From NCBI GenBank assembly GCA_937973995.1, contig CALJIQ010000047.1, positions 1-51,719 of the forward strand: a DNA stretch of 51,719 bases, given 5' to 3'. This document shows positions 26,453-35,470 of the stretch, one piece after another (positions within the stretch are counted from its first letter, which is position 1; each line of letters opens with the position of its first letter). The position numbers and the translations under genes are program-made. The DNA comes from an uncultured Saprospiraceae bacterium. GTDB lineage: Bacteria > Bacteroidota > Bacteroidia > Chitinophagales > Saprospiraceae. The notes under the pieces were generated by a model. The model saw only the letters and a list, made by a program, of their open reading frames with translations. It had not been told where the DNA came from and searched no databases.

Positions 26453-28762
26453 TTAAAATTCGATGGCGTAATTAATAGATGGTAAAATAGTAAAAACCGT
26501 CTGTTGTTTTACTCGTCCTTTCCATGAAGTTCTAATAAAGTCATCGTTGATTATATTGAACTCTGAAGCTACGCCGTACTCTAGAAAAAAAGGATTTTTC
26601 TTAGCCGTTAAATTGTAAATAGAAAATTGCCACTGCACATTTCTACCTTTTCTATTTTTCTTTTTAAAGATTGCCCCTGCATCAAGGCGAAAATAATCAG
26701 GGCTCTTATTGTTGTTTATATCCCTAAAAATTGGAATAGATTCATCAATCAGGGCGATGGGTAGAGTAACTCGATAACCAGTTGTATAGACTAAATTGGC
26801 AGAGAATTGCCATCTACTATTTTTTTGATAAGCTGCGGTAGCTTCGAAGTCATGTCGTCTATCAAATTTAGCTGGAAAAGTTCTACCTAGATTCAAATTT
26901 TGAAACAAACGATCGCTCCGAGACAAAGTATACCCAACCCAACCAGTTAATTTCCCTTGCTGTTTTTTTAAGAATAATTCAAGCCCATAAGCATCTCCTT
27001 TTCCACCTGTTTCTATTTGTCGTTGCCAACTAGACCCTCCTGTTATAATATTGGCACCTGCTTGAAATGAAATGAGATTTTGTATTCGTTTATAATAGGT
27101 TTCGATAGTGAAGTTCCATTTGCTATTATTAATATCTGTACTATATCCAAGATTGAATTGTTCTCCATTAACAGGAGGAACAGAATTTAAAGCGGGTACC
27201 CATATATCATTAGGTAACCCAGAACCATTACCTGTTAATAAATGAATAGATTGATTTATTTTCCCATAAGAAGCTACTATCCCTGATTGATTAGATATTG
27301 CCAAATTAACTTTTACTCTAGGCTCTAAGAAAGTATAATTTGTCTTATCTACAGTATATCTAAATAATCTAGCCCCTAAATGAAATGAGACTTTGCTAAA
27401 AGTTAATTTATCTTCTAAGTAAAAAGATAATGATTTCGGCTGAAATTTTGGCTGGTCATTGAGTAAGGTAGTTGTATTTTCTTTATTTTCTATGTTGCCT
27501 GGTCTAAAAGTATGGTCAATATATTCCATGCCAAAATTCAACGATTGCCATTTGCTAATTAACCAATCAAAATTACTTTTGAACTTAGTATCACTTACGG
27601 AGGAAGTATTATTAAAAAAAAGATTAATTCCACTATTTTCTATTTCTTTACTCTCTAATTGAATGCCATAATGGTAATTGTTATAGGTAATGGAGGAATG
27701 ATTAAATAATCTTTTGCTAAGTACTTTAGTAAATTTTAGCGCAGCAATGGTATTGCCCCATTTGAGCGTAGATGTACTTTCTGATATGCTTCGTTCCCTT
27801 GCTTTTAGTATATCATTCCCATGAAATAAACTTGCTATTAAGGTGGTATTGTTATCTAGTTGATGTTTAATTTTTGCATTAATATCATACATCCAATAAT
27901 TTCCTGCTTCATCCGTCCGTCCTTTATTGAAACTAATATTTACTGGTAAAGTAAATAATCCTAAGTAAGAACTTCTACCAGAGAGTAAGAAAGAACTCTT
28001 ACTTTTTTTAATCGGACCTTCCCATAAAATTGAAGAAGAAAGTATTCCAAACCTAGCTTTTATATTTTTATTATACATATTACCTTCCTTCATATTAATA
28101 TCCATGACAGAAGAGACTCTACCTCCATATTTGGAAGGAATCCCTCCTTTCCATAGTTCTACATTTTTTACAGCATCTGCATTGAATAATGATAAAAAAC
28201 CAAATAGATGTGATGTATTATATACAGTAGCTCCATCTAGCAATATCAAATTTTGATCAGGAGTGCCACCTCTTACAAATAATCCTGTTGTGCCTTCGGT
28301 TCCTGTACTAACTCCTGGCGTTAGAGCGATAGATTTTATAAGATCAGGTTCTCCTAATAACACTGGAATTTTCTCTAGCTGATTTACAGAAATAGCTACT
28401 TTTCCAATATTTTCATGAATTGGTTTGTTTTTGGTGGAAGTAATCTCTACAACATCAAGGGAAGTAGTTTTCATCGTAAAATTTATAGTAGTATCTTTTG
28501 TTAGATGAAGGGGTAATTCAATAGTCTCAAATCCAACATAACTTACTTCTAATATTATTTTTCCCTTTGGAACAATTAAATTATAATAACCAGCCTGGTT
28601 ACTACCTGTGCCTTCAGAAAGTGTTGTTATAAAAATATTTGCACCAATCAACGGCTCTTGAGATACCGCTTCAGTAATATTTCCATTTATTGTTATTTTT
28701 TGGGCGACTATATAAAATACAGGAAGGGTTATAAAAGCATATGATAAAAATATCTTCTTCAT
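26453..28762 (-). CDS. TonB-dependent receptor with carboxypeptidase-like N-terminal domain
   Basis: The protein has 769 residues: signal peptide (about 1-20), a carboxypeptidase-like regulatory beta-sandwich (about 22-108, SVGFETIELPL-type end), a plug domain (about 120-235, GLFVRGGTPDQNLILLDGA), and a C-terminal outer-membrane barrel to the last Phe (INYAIEF). It would import a substrate across the outer membrane using energy from TonB-ExbBD. No substrate can be read from the sequence; the plug lacks an adjacent SusD, and its partner is the DUF4249 lipoprotein 12 bases downstream. A hairpin lies between it and the upstream lipoprotein gene, which may lower its expression relative to that gene. 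Confidence 0.93.
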   Translation of the reverse strand: MKKIFLSYAFITLPVFYIVAQKITINGNITEAVSQEPLIGANIFITTLSEGTGSNQAGYYNLIVPKGKIILEVSYVGFETIELPLHLTKDTTINFTMKTTSLDVVEITSTKNKPIHENIGKVAISVNQLEKIPVLLGEPDLIKSIALTPGVSTGTEGTTGLFVRGGTPDQNLILLDGATVYNTSHLFGFLSLFNADAVKNVELWKGGIPSKYGGRVSSVMDINMKEGNMYNKNIKARFGILSSSILWEGPIKKSKSSFLLSGRSSYLGLFTLPVNISFNKGRTDEAGNYWMYDINAKIKHQLDNNTTLIASLFHGNDILKARERSISESTSTLKWGNTIAALKFTKVLSKRLFNHSSITYNNYHYGIQLESKEIENSGINLFFNNTSSVSDTKFKSNFDWLISKWQSLNFGMEYIDHTFRPGNIENKENTTTLLNDQPKFQPKSLSFYLEDKLTFSKVSFHLGARLFRYTVDKTNYTFLEPRVKVNLAISNQSGIVASYGKINQSIHLLTGNGSGLPNDIWVPALNSVPPVNGEQFNLGYSTDINNSKWNFTIETYYKRIQNLISFQAGANIITGGSSWQRQIETGGKGDAYGLELFLKKQQGKLTGWVGYTLSRSDRLFQNLNLGRTFPAKFDRRHDFEATAAYQKNSRWQFSANLVYTTGYRVTLPIALIDESIPIFRDINNNKSPDYFRLDAGAIFKKKNRKGRNVQWQFSIYNLTAKKNPFFLEYGVASEFNIINDDFIRTSWKGRVKQQTVFTILPSINYAIEF

Positions 28763-28778
28763 GTTTGTCTTAAATAAA

Positions 28779-28807
28779 GGCTGACTTAATCGTTATTTAA
28801 GCCAGCC
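28779..28807 (-). terminator. Attenuator-like hairpin between the lipoprotein and TonB receptor genes
   Basis: On the minus strand GGCTGGCTTAA pairs with TTAAGTCAGCC (one G-U pair, valid only on that strand) around a 7-base loop, followed by TTTATTT. It ends 17 bases before the receptor start. The T run is interrupted, so partial termination or a 3'-end stabilising role for the first mRNA segment is plausible. Confidence 0.5.
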
Positions 28808-28843
28808 ATCAGATTCAATTCTTTTCAAACCTTCTATATAAAC

Positions 28844-29848
28844 CTAATTTGTAGTGGTACAAGAGTGAGTGCCACTTCTTCTTACTTCATGAGATACCCT
28901 TGTTCCTGCATTCAAAGTAAAAGTAGTACCCGTGTTTGATGTTGCCCAGTCTACCACTCTATGTACTTCTTTTGCCCAATTTTGAGAGTTGAATATTTCC
29001 TCAGGACTAGTATCAATAATAGCACCCAAAAGAAAAGTCGAATAATTTACTGTTCCTGAGAGCCTTACCCGCTCAGTTTGATTTTGCCACCAAACACCAA
29101 GAACTCTTTTTTGATGAATTGTTCTTGTTTTTACTTCTCTATATACTCCATAATTTGTATTTACTGTTTTACCTTCCATTCTATATCTATTAGATCCTGT
29201 ATTTCTTCTACATGTTGTGTTACGCTCATTTGAAGTATCTTCGATCACTGTAGCACTCTCTAAATCCGTAGTTGTTATCGTTGATAGTTTTTCATAATTA
29301 ACAGGTATTTTTAAACCAGAATTATTGAATTCTTTGAATTGTCTAGAACTCATTTCAAATAATGAATTATTTGCTATCTTTAAATACTTCTCTCCGATCT
29401 GAAGTACACCAGATTTATTGATTAAAGAAGAAAAAATTCTATCGTCAATTATTGGGTTTGCATGAATCTCTCCATCAATTTCAACGAATTTAACGACATC
29501 TTCATACCCTGAAAGATTCATTGTAGCGCTTATTTTTTCTCTTTCTTTCTCTGAAATATTTTCATAAGCTTGATGAATACTTTCGAACTTAGGAATTTGG
29601 TCGTTCAGTATGGTTCTTGGAGATTTGTATAATTCACCATCTTGATTTTGTTGCTCATATAAATATGAAAGAGCTTCTTCAAAATGCTTTTGAGAGTTAA
29701 ATACAAGTCTTTCGTCTATCAATTTTACTTCTTCAAAATTGAACACACTTTTTTTGCTACTTTTTTCTAAAGCTATTTCTTCTTCCTTTTGACAAGAAAA
29801 AATGACAAATATTGCGGCAAGCACCATAAGAAAAGATAAAGTTCTCAT
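28844..29848 (-). CDS. Unknown lipoprotein, first gene of the TonB receptor locus
   Basis: The protein has 334 residues with a clear lipoprotein signal (LAAIFVIFSC, Cys19). I do not recognise a named family. The middle holds a segment IFSSLINKSGVLQIGEKYLKI that resembles a motif seen in other uncharacterised Bacteroidota lipoproteins. The C-terminal third is Thr/Arg-rich and beta-like and ends in an unusual cysteine (SGTHSCTTTN), with another at TCRRNTGS. Two cysteines there could form a disulfide. Its position 81 bases upstream of the receptor on the same strand suggests a surface or periplasmic partner or a ligand-related factor. Inference only. Confidence 0.75.
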   Translation of the reverse strand: MRTLSFLMVLAAIFVIFSCQKEEEIALEKSSKKSVFNFEEVKLIDERLVFNSQKHFEEALSYLYEQQNQDGELYKSPRTILNDQIPKFESIHQAYENISEKEREKISATMNLSGYEDVVKFVEIDGEIHANPIIDDRIFSSLINKSGVLQIGEKYLKIANNSLFEMSSRQFKEFNNSGLKIPVNYEKLSTITTTDLESATVIEDTSNERNTTCRRNTGSNRYRMEGKTVNTNYGVYREVKTRTIHQKRVLGVWWQNQTERVRLSGTVNYSTFLLGAIIDTSPEEIFNSQNWAKEVHRVVDWATSNTGTTFTLNAGTRVSHEVRRSGTHSCTTTN

Positions 29849-30436
29849 GTTAATAAAACTTTAAAATAATGATCCCTACTTCTTGATATGGGAGTTTCGG
29901 GAATAGACCTCCCTCTGAGTAGTTGAAAAGAAGAAGTAAAAACCTTATTTTGCAGTTACGTTTAAATACTTAGAGGGTCTGCATGTCGCCCATACAATGG
30001 CTGGTAGTAGGCTCTCTTCTTTTTATGTGATACTCAATAGATATTAGTGTATAGACTGACTTTACAAAGAGTGTTTGTATCAAATTCTAATTTGATGAAT
30101 GCGCTCAAACATGGGTCAGTCTTGACACCACTTATCTTAAGCACTGGACGAAATGGTTTTAAGAAAATTATACCATTTAAATTCCAATGAAGAATTCCAA
30201 ACTTGTTTTATGCTCTATTATGATTTTCCTTTCTTAAACTGAAAGGAACTGAAAGGAACTGAAAGGACTACAAATTTGATTTTGGGGTATTATTGTATCA
30301 GTTCACGAATTTGGTTAATAGTGTTGGGAGTTAAATATTTCTTAAAATCTTTATATCAAAGATAAGTCATAGAATTCATATATCAAAAATATCACTTAAA
30401 AAAGTATAGAATATTTTTTATTGCTATTATGCTTAA
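29849..30436. other. 588-base gap upstream of the receptor locus
   Basis: No gene is supported. The stretch holds an 18-base palindrome (ATCAAATT-CT-AATTTGAT, 30079-30096) and a threefold tandem repeat of AACTGAAAGG (30237-30267). The alpha/beta hydrolase gene ends at the right edge on the same strand. The palindrome could be an operator for the lipoprotein-receptor set, although it lies about 230 bases from the first start codon. Confidence 0.5.
30237..30267. repeat. Threefold tandem repeat of AACTGAAAGG
   Basis: The 10-base unit occurs three times in perfect register. It lies in a non-coding gap about 170 bases beyond the hydrolase stop codon. Confidence 0.8.
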
Positions 30437-31279
30437 CTATAGACTTTTCAAAAAATCAACCAAAGCCTCCGTAAAAACAGCATTAGAATCTCCTGCCACC
30501 ATATGCCCTGCATCCTGTACATCCACGAATTGTAAATTAGGGGCAACCGCCAATAATTCTGCCACGATTTCCTTACTGACCACATCACTCATGGCACCTC
30601 TGACTAATAAGGCGGGTATTTGAAGATTTTTCAAGACCTGATCGAGAAAATCTGTAATCTGGCTAGGATCTCTATGATTAGAAGTGTTTTTCCAAACCTC
30701 TAGCATCTTGGGGTCCCAATGCCAGCCCCAATTGCCGTTGGGTAATCGTCTAAGGTTTTTTTGCAAACCTTTTAAGGAGCCTCTATTTTTTCTCTGAGGC
30801 AGGTAAGCCGTAACAGCATCCTGCACTTCTTGTAAAGAGGTATACCCATTGGGTTTGTCACTCATAAAATCGAAAATTCGATCTACTCCCTTCTTTTCCA
30901 TTCTAGGCGAAACATCCACTAATACTAAAGCTTTGGCAATGGCAGGCAAGCGAGATAGTGCTATAATGGAGCAAATGCCTCCCATCGAAGCGCCTATTAG
31001 GACAGGCTTTTTATCTAAGCTATTAACAATGGCAATTAGATCATTCGTTAGATAATCAAAATTATACTCCAATTTTTCAGACCAACTACTTTCCCCGTGC
31101 CCTCTAGCATCTGTGGCGATAACATACCAACCTTCTTTAGCTAACCGTTCTCCTGTACGCTTCCAAGAATGCCTAGTTTGTCCACCTCCATGTAACAATA
31201 GAACGGGCTCGTTTTCAGGAATTCCAAAAGTATCAGCAACAATGGTTATATCTGGGGCGGTTTGAAAATTTAAAGTCAT
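30437..31279 (-). CDS. Alpha/beta hydrolase
   Basis: The protein has 280 residues. The oxyanion segment is LLHGGGQTRHSWK (near 27-39), the nucleophile elbow is GASMGG (Ser near residue 98), and the catalytic His lies in DAGHMVAGD (near 255); an acid Asp is likely near LVRGAMSDVV. This is the lid-containing alpha/beta hydrolase fold of esterases, lactonases and haloperoxidase-like enzymes; the substrate cannot be deduced. It lacks a signal peptide and should be cytoplasmic. It is a single minus-strand gene, divergent from the DUF6029 gene. Family firm, function open. Confidence 0.88.
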   Translation of the reverse strand: MTLNFQTAPDITIVADTFGIPENEPVLLLHGGGQTRHSWKRTGERLAKEGWYVIATDARGHGESSWSEKLEYNFDYLTNDLIAIVNSLDKKPVLIGASMGGICSIIALSRLPAIAKALVLVDVSPRMEKKGVDRIFDFMSDKPNGYTSLQEVQDAVTAYLPQRKNRGSLKGLQKNLRRLPNGNWGWHWDPKMLEVWKNTSNHRDPSQITDFLDQVLKNLQIPALLVRGAMSDVVSKEIVAELLAVAPNLQFVDVQDAGHMVAGDSNAVFTEALVDFLKSL

Positions 31280-31378
31280 AATAGATTGTCGGTAAAACGA
31301 ACTAATAGAATTTATTTCCTAGAAGTAAGAAATGAAACTGTTATTTCAAAAATAGGTTATATACTTTTATACGTAAGT

Positions 31379-31511
31379 TCTCAATGATGAATTTTGAATG
31401 ATTGAATTTTGAATAAAACGAGATGCAATAGGACGAGATGCAATAAAACGAAAACACTAAGATTTAAGACGACTACCCATTCAAAATTCAAAATTTTTCA
31501 TTCAAAATTGA
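31379..31511. repeat. Hairpin of TGAATTTTGAAT words with an inner tandem repeat
   Basis: The left arm (31385-31413, TGAATTTTGAATGATTGAAT type) pairs with the right arm (31479-31511, ATTCAAAATTCAAAATTTTT type). Between them CGAGATGCAATA occurs twice in tandem (31419-31448). It fills most of the spacer between the divergent hydrolase and DUF6029 genes. Confidence 0.6.
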
Positions 31512-31557
31512 GCAATTACTTTTATACCCGATAACTGATTGACCTTCATTCAATAAC

Positions 31558-33273
31558 ATGAACCAACTCTACCCAGTCAATAATGCTTCAATTAGGATGC
31601 GTTTTTATCCAGTGACTTTCCGTCACTGGATAAATTTAACTCAAAACCTTTTGAAGTATTCCTTCTCCTTCTTGTTACTCCTAATATACACTGTACCCAC
31701 GATAGCACAAGAACAAGGCACCTTCTCTGGAAGTTTTCAAGGGAATGGCAATTTTTTCATCAAAGATACCAGAATTGGCGCAGCCAATACCCCTCAATAT
31801 GAGCGCCAACTCTATGGGGCGGATGCTTGGCTAAATCTCAATTATAATCGTAGCGGGTTTAATTTGGGACTACGGTTCGACTTATTCAACAATTCTAATT
31901 TACTCAATCCTCAAGGGTCTTATACGGCAGAAGGGATTGGTCGTTGGTTTATTGGCAAACAAGTTAATAAGCTCAATATCATGGGCGGCTATATATACGA
32001 CCAAATTGGGAGCGGGATTATTTTTCGAGCCTATGAGGAACGACCTTTGCTGATTGATAACGCTTTATTTGGCGTTCGATTAGGGTATGATATTAGTCCC
32101 GATTGGCAAGTAAAAGTATTGACAGGACGACAAAAGCAACAATTTGATACCTACTCTCCCGTCATCAAAGCTGTTAATTTAGATGGTTTTATAGCAGGAA
32201 AAAATGAGGATAGCAAATGGTCTTTATCTCCTGGAATTGGGATCGTCAATCGAACCTATGATGATGAAAGTATGCAAACCATCGTGGGCACTATTTCTAC
32301 CTTTTCTGTAACCGATAGTATCGCTCCTTCTTTCAATACTTATGCTTTCACTTTATATAATAGTCTTACTGTTGATAAATTCAATTGGTATATGGAGGCA
32401 GCTTGGAAAACTAGTGATGTATTATTCGATCCTTTTGCAGAAAAAACCAACCGAGATGGTAGCACCTCATTAGGTAAATTAGTGAACCCTTCTGGTTCTG
32501 TTTATTATACTTCTGTCAGCTATGCAGGAAAAGGTTTTGGTATTACCATTGAAGGCAAAAGAAATGAAAATTTTACTTTTCGAACCAACCCTTTTGTGAG
32601 CTTGAATCAAGGGATGATTAATTTCTTGCCACCCATGGCTCGCTTTAATACCTATCGCTTGACGAGTCGGTATGTACCGGCTGTTCAGGAATTAGGAGAA
32701 CAAGCGGTGAAATTTGATTTTAAGTTTAGCCCTACGCGACAATGGAGTCTAGATTTTAATTTTTCCAATATCAATGACTTGCGAGATAATCTACTCTATC
32801 GAGAATTTTATACCGAGTTTCAGTTTAAGCAAAAGCGTAAATGGATATTAACCGCAGGTATTCAGTTTCAACAATACAATCAAGAAATATTTGAAACTAA
32901 ACCAGGCGTACCTTTAGTAAATACAAGAATTCCTTTTGTGGACTTCTTGTATAAATTGGATCGTAAAAAGAGCTTGCGCTTTGAGCTACAATATATGGAT
33001 ACCGAGCAAGATTTTGGAAGCTGGATTTTTGGATTGGTGGAATATTCTATTGCGCCTCGTTGGACTTTTACGCTATCGGATATGTATAATAGTAGTCCGA
33101 CAAAAACGGATAGAATTCATTATCCAAGAGTGGATGTTTTTTATACTCGAAAGTCCAATCGTTTCTCTTTGAGCTATGTAAAACAAGTAGAAGGGGTTGT
33201 TTGTTCAGGCGGCATTTGTCGCTTAGAACCAGCGTTTAGTGGTTTTCGGTTTTCTGTTTCCTCTACTTTTTAG
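31558..33273 (+). CDS. DUF6029 family outer-membrane beta-barrel protein
   Basis: The protein has 571 residues from the first ATG. Regular aromatic-rich beta strands run from about residue 50 to the end (GFRFSVSSTF, a typical barrel end), and phrases such as GNFFIKDTRIGAANTPQYERQLYG-type DNA-coded strands near the start and YDQIGSGIIFRAYEERPL fit the DUF6029 family. These proteins are found next to Omp28-like lipoproteins, as here, and are linked in the literature to Bacteroidota envelope functions; the role is unknown. The signal peptide proper (SFSFLLLLIYTVPTIAQ) begins 30 residues in. A TTG at 31651 would start it exactly (MKYSFSF...), and a 13-bp hairpin (31604-31634) lies just upstream, so the true start may be 31651 (540 residues). 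Confidence 0.85.
   Translation: MNQLYPVNNASIRMRFYPVTFRHWINLTQNLLKYSFSFLLLLIYTVPTIAQEQGTFSGSFQGNGNFFIKDTRIGAANTPQYERQLYGADAWLNLNYNRSGFNLGLRFDLFNNSNLLNPQGSYTAEGIGRWFIGKQVNKLNIMGGYIYDQIGSGIIFRAYEERPLLIDNALFGVRLGYDISPDWQVKVLTGRQKQQFDTYSPVIKAVNLDGFIAGKNEDSKWSLSPGIGIVNRTYDDESMQTIVGTISTFSVTDSIAPSFNTYAFTLYNSLTVDKFNWYMEAAWKTSDVLFDPFAEKTNRDGSTSLGKLVNPSGSVYYTSVSYAGKGFGITIEGKRNENFTFRTNPFVSLNQGMINFLPPMARFNTYRLTSRYVPAVQELGEQAVKFDFKFSPTRQWSLDFNFSNINDLRDNLLYREFYTEFQFKQKRKWILTAGIQFQQYNQEIFETKPGVPLVNTRIPFVDFLYKLDRKKSLRFELQYMDTEQDFGSWIFGLVEYSIAPRWTFTLSDMYNSSPTKTDRIHYPRVDVFYTRKSNRFSLSYVKQVEGVVCSGGICRLEPAFSGFRFSVSSTF
31604..31634. repeat. 13-bp perfect hairpin at the 5' end of the DUF6029 gene
   Basis: TTTATCCAGTGAC (31604-31616) pairs exactly with GTCACTGGATAAA (31622-31634) around TTTCC. 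It lies in the first codons if translation starts at 31558 or 31597, or 16 bases upstream of a possible TTG start at 31651. Confidence 0.75.
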
Positions 33274-33351
33274 GGATGAACGCCGAGGCGCGGAGACGCA
33301 GAGAAAATTTTCACACCTATCGTAGCTTGACAGGTTGACCGATAATAATCA

Positions 33352-33384
33352 AGATATGCCAAATTTTCAAAATTTGGCATATCT
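33352..33384. repeat. 16-bp perfect hairpin after the DUF6029 gene
   Basis: AGATATGCCAAATTTT (33352-33367) and its exact reverse complement (33369-33384) meet around a single C. Just upstream, 33279-33300 holds an ACGCCGAGGCGCGGAGACGC stretch, a type of low-complexity repeat known from many bacterial genomes. The hairpin lies 96 bases ahead of the Omp28-like gene start. Confidence 0.75.
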
Positions 33385-33479
33385 AAGCACTTACCAACCA
33401 ACTAACTGTAAAATCAACATTGCAGCTTTTTGAATTGGCGGTCAGCCCGTTGAACTGCGGCACATTACAATATTTGGAA

Positions 33480-34319
33480 ATGAAAGAAAAATTATTTCTA
33501 ATAATTATAGCTTTTGGTTTATTGCTTTCCTGCGAAGAGAGTAAGCCTGTTATTCCATGCTTGAGTTGTGATAGTTCTTCTGTTGCGCCTACGCCTAATA
33601 GTACGGTAAAGAAAGTTTTATTGGAAGAATTTACAGGGGTTCGCTGTGTGAACTGTCCCCAAGCCCAGACGGAAATAAAAAATCTACAATCCGAAGGGGT
33701 GTATGGAAAAAACTTAGTGGCGGTTGCTTATCATGCGGGTTTTTTCTCTAGCCCTTATTCAGACAGTCAATTTGATTTCAGGACCACAGAAGGGGAAGAA
33801 ATACTAAGCTTTTTAGAAACGCCCATTGGCTATCCATCAGGTGTAGTTAATCGTCGAAAATTTGAAGGAGAGCGCAGTTTGCAAATTATACAGTTTGCCA
33901 CATGGGGAGGTTTTGTGGCGCAGGCATTGGAAGAAGAAGCTACTGTTGCTTTGGCTATTGAAAATACTTATGATGATGCTACTCGACAATTGGATATAGA
34001 CGTACTAATTACGCCTTTAATCTCTGATTTTCCTGCGACCAATCTAACGGTTTTAATTATCGAAGATGGTGTAGTGGATGTTCAATTGACTCCTGATGGC
34101 GTTATTAATGACTATGCACAAAGCCATGTTTTTAGAACCATGCTCACGAATACTTTAGGTAATCCTATTGCTACTTTAAATACGGAAAATGTTCTTCAAA
34201 ATTTCTCTTTCACCTTACCTGCTGACTGGATATCGGAGAATTGTTCGGTCATTGCTTTTGTCCATGAAGTGGGGCAGGGTAGGGAAGTGTTGCAGGTGGA
34301 GGAAAGCGGTATTCAATAG
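33480..34319 (+). CDS. Omp28-like outer-membrane lipoprotein
   Basis: From the ATG at 33480 the protein has 279 residues with a lipoprotein signal ending at LLLSC (Cys18). The core begins KKVLLEEFTGVRCVNCPQAQ (CVNC at 56-59), the signature of the Omp28-related family with a thioredoxin-like fold. Downstream VAYHAGFFSSPY and IGYPSGVVNRR match the same family. A second CxxC (CLSC, 27-30) lies just past the lipid anchor. The protein probably sits on the outer membrane; a redox function is suggested by CxNC but unproven. A TTG at 33420 would add 20 residues ahead of the lipoprotein signal and is rejected. It follows DUF6029 on the same strand and is likely its partner. Confidence 0.87.
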   Translation: MKEKLFLIIIAFGLLLSCEESKPVIPCLSCDSSSVAPTPNSTVKKVLLEEFTGVRCVNCPQAQTEIKNLQSEGVYGKNLVAVAYHAGFFSSPYSDSQFDFRTTEGEEILSFLETPIGYPSGVVNRRKFEGERSLQIIQFATWGGFVAQALEEEATVALAIENTYDDATRQLDIDVLITPLISDFPATNLTVLIIEDGVVDVQLTPDGVINDYAQSHVFRTMLTNTLGNPIATLNTENVLQNFSFTLPADWISENCSVIAFVHEVGQGREVLQVEESGIQ

Positions 34320-34382
34320 GTTTTTTTTAGATTATTTGATTATATTTGTATAGCAAGAGCTTCTCATTTAGATTCAAAAAAT

Positions 34383-34964
34383 ATGACTGTTCCTTATAAA
34401 ATAAAACCAAAAAGAAAGATTAGTTGGGAGACTTTTGAAAAAAAGTATCTTACTCGTGAAGACGGCTATCGCTACGAGTGGCTCAATGGTACTATTGAGA
34501 AAACTAAAAAAATGAACAAACAGCAGCTATTTATTGTCATAAATCTCCTTGCTCATTTTCGAAATTTAAGAGTAAAGCAGAAAGTCAAAGGTGATTTAGT
34601 TCCTGAAGTAGATTTATTTTTCAAAGAACATCACCGCCGACCAGATATTTGTTGGTTTACTAATGCCCAAGCGAATCAATTAGCTAATGGTGAAAATATA
34701 ATTCCTTCCTTTGTAATTGAAATTATCTCCTCCAATGATGTCATCAATAAAGTTGAGCAAAAAATGAATGATTACCGTGCAGCAGAAGTGAAAACGGTTT
34801 GGCATATCTTTCCGAATCATCAATCTGTTCATGTTTATACTGGAGAAAAATTAGAAAATATGACCGTTCATACAGAGAATATGATTTGCTCGGCTGCGCC
34901 AGGGTTGGAAAATTTTAAAATGAAAACTTCTGATATTTTTAAGAAACTCCCTGAAGATAAATAG
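34383..34964 (+). CDS. Uma2 family (DUF820) endonuclease-like protein
   Basis: The protein has 193 residues. It shows the Uma2 core: RYEWLNGTIEKTKKM, then EVDLFFKEHHRRPDICWFT (catalytic Asp), FVIEIISSNDVINKVEQKMNDY-like strand-helix with Glu and the helix lysine, and VKTVWHIFP. It is shorter than the family member at 13156-13824 and has a different N-terminus, so the two are not recent duplicates. The fold is that of PD-(D/E)XK nucleases; the role is unknown. It starts 63 bases after the Omp28-like gene and is followed by a 506-base repeat-rich gap. Confidence 0.85.
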   Translation: MTVPYKIKPKRKISWETFEKKYLTREDGYRYEWLNGTIEKTKKMNKQQLFIVINLLAHFRNLRVKQKVKGDLVPEVDLFFKEHHRRPDICWFTNAQANQLANGENIIPSFVIEIISSNDVINKVEQKMNDYRAAEVKTVWHIFPNHQSVHVYTGEKLENMTVHTENMICSAAPGLENFKMKTSDIFKKLPEDK

Positions 34965-35121
34965 TCTTTTTCTTCGGTTCCGCATAAGTGTATTTATTTT
35001 TCAACCGTCTACCGTCCAAAAAAAAATATTCCCAATTCAAAACTAATCAAAAAGATTAATTCCCATTAGTCGGAGTCGTTTACAGGAAGTAACGCAACGA
35101 ATATTGGGAAATGATTTGATA

Positions 35122-35158
35122 AATTGACGGCTTCACTGGAAGTGAAACCGTCAATTTA
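35122..35158. repeat. 17-bp hairpin after the second Uma2 gene
   Basis: AAATTGACGGCTTCACT (35122-35138) pairs with AGTGAAACCGTCAATTT (35142-35158) with one mismatch and a GGA loop. Centre and style (GGCTTCACTGGAAGTGAAACC) match other hairpins of the window that have TGGA at the apex. Confidence 0.7.
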
Positions 35159-35248
35159 GCTTGACGCAGGCACTTCAAGTATCTTAAGATACCCCACATC
35201 TTTTTTAAACGAAAAATCCTGAAAGGATTAAATACGATTAACCCTAGA

Positions 35249-35329
35249 TGCAATCTAGGGTACTGGAAGCAAGTAGTGCTCTCAACTCTGGAGGAGTTGA
35301 ATCTTGAACATTCAACTCCTCCAGAGTTG
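35249..35329. repeat. Palindromic element D, copy 1 (second copy at 51610-51719)
   Basis: It starts TGCAATCTAGGGTACTGG and contains a perfect 19-bp hairpin: 35283-35301 (CAACTCTGGAGGAGTTGAA) against 35311-35329. The hairpin and flank recur at 51610-51719 in the same orientation. The right end of that second copy is the reverse complement of the left end of this one (28 of about 30 bases), so the full element appears to have terminal inverted repeats of about 30 bases. No coding sequence inside. Confidence 0.7.
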
Positions 35330-35470
35330 GGGAAATGCCCTAAAAGGTCTTACCACCGCGTTGCACACGGCGTTATTCACATTCAATCCCTTTGGGATTC
35401 TGAGATGTGAGGTATCAATAACACTTCTTGTATGCCCTGTCAGTTAAAAGGAAAAAGCGATTCCTTAAAA

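Larger units (their letters stand above)
34965..35470. other. 506-base gap rich in hairpins
   Basis: No gene is seen. In order it holds an AAATTGACGGCTTCACT hairpin (35122-35158), a GTATCTTAAGATAC palindrome (about 35178-35191), an ATCCTGAAAGGAT palindrome, and element D copy 1 (35249-35329). The two flanking genes converge here, so any of these could form mRNA 3' ends. Confidence 0.6.

Noticed and set aside
13156-34964. The two Uma2 genes as a recent duplication or parts of one mobile element
   Set aside because: They differ in length, N-terminus and most residues outside the nuclease core, and have no shared flanking repeats.
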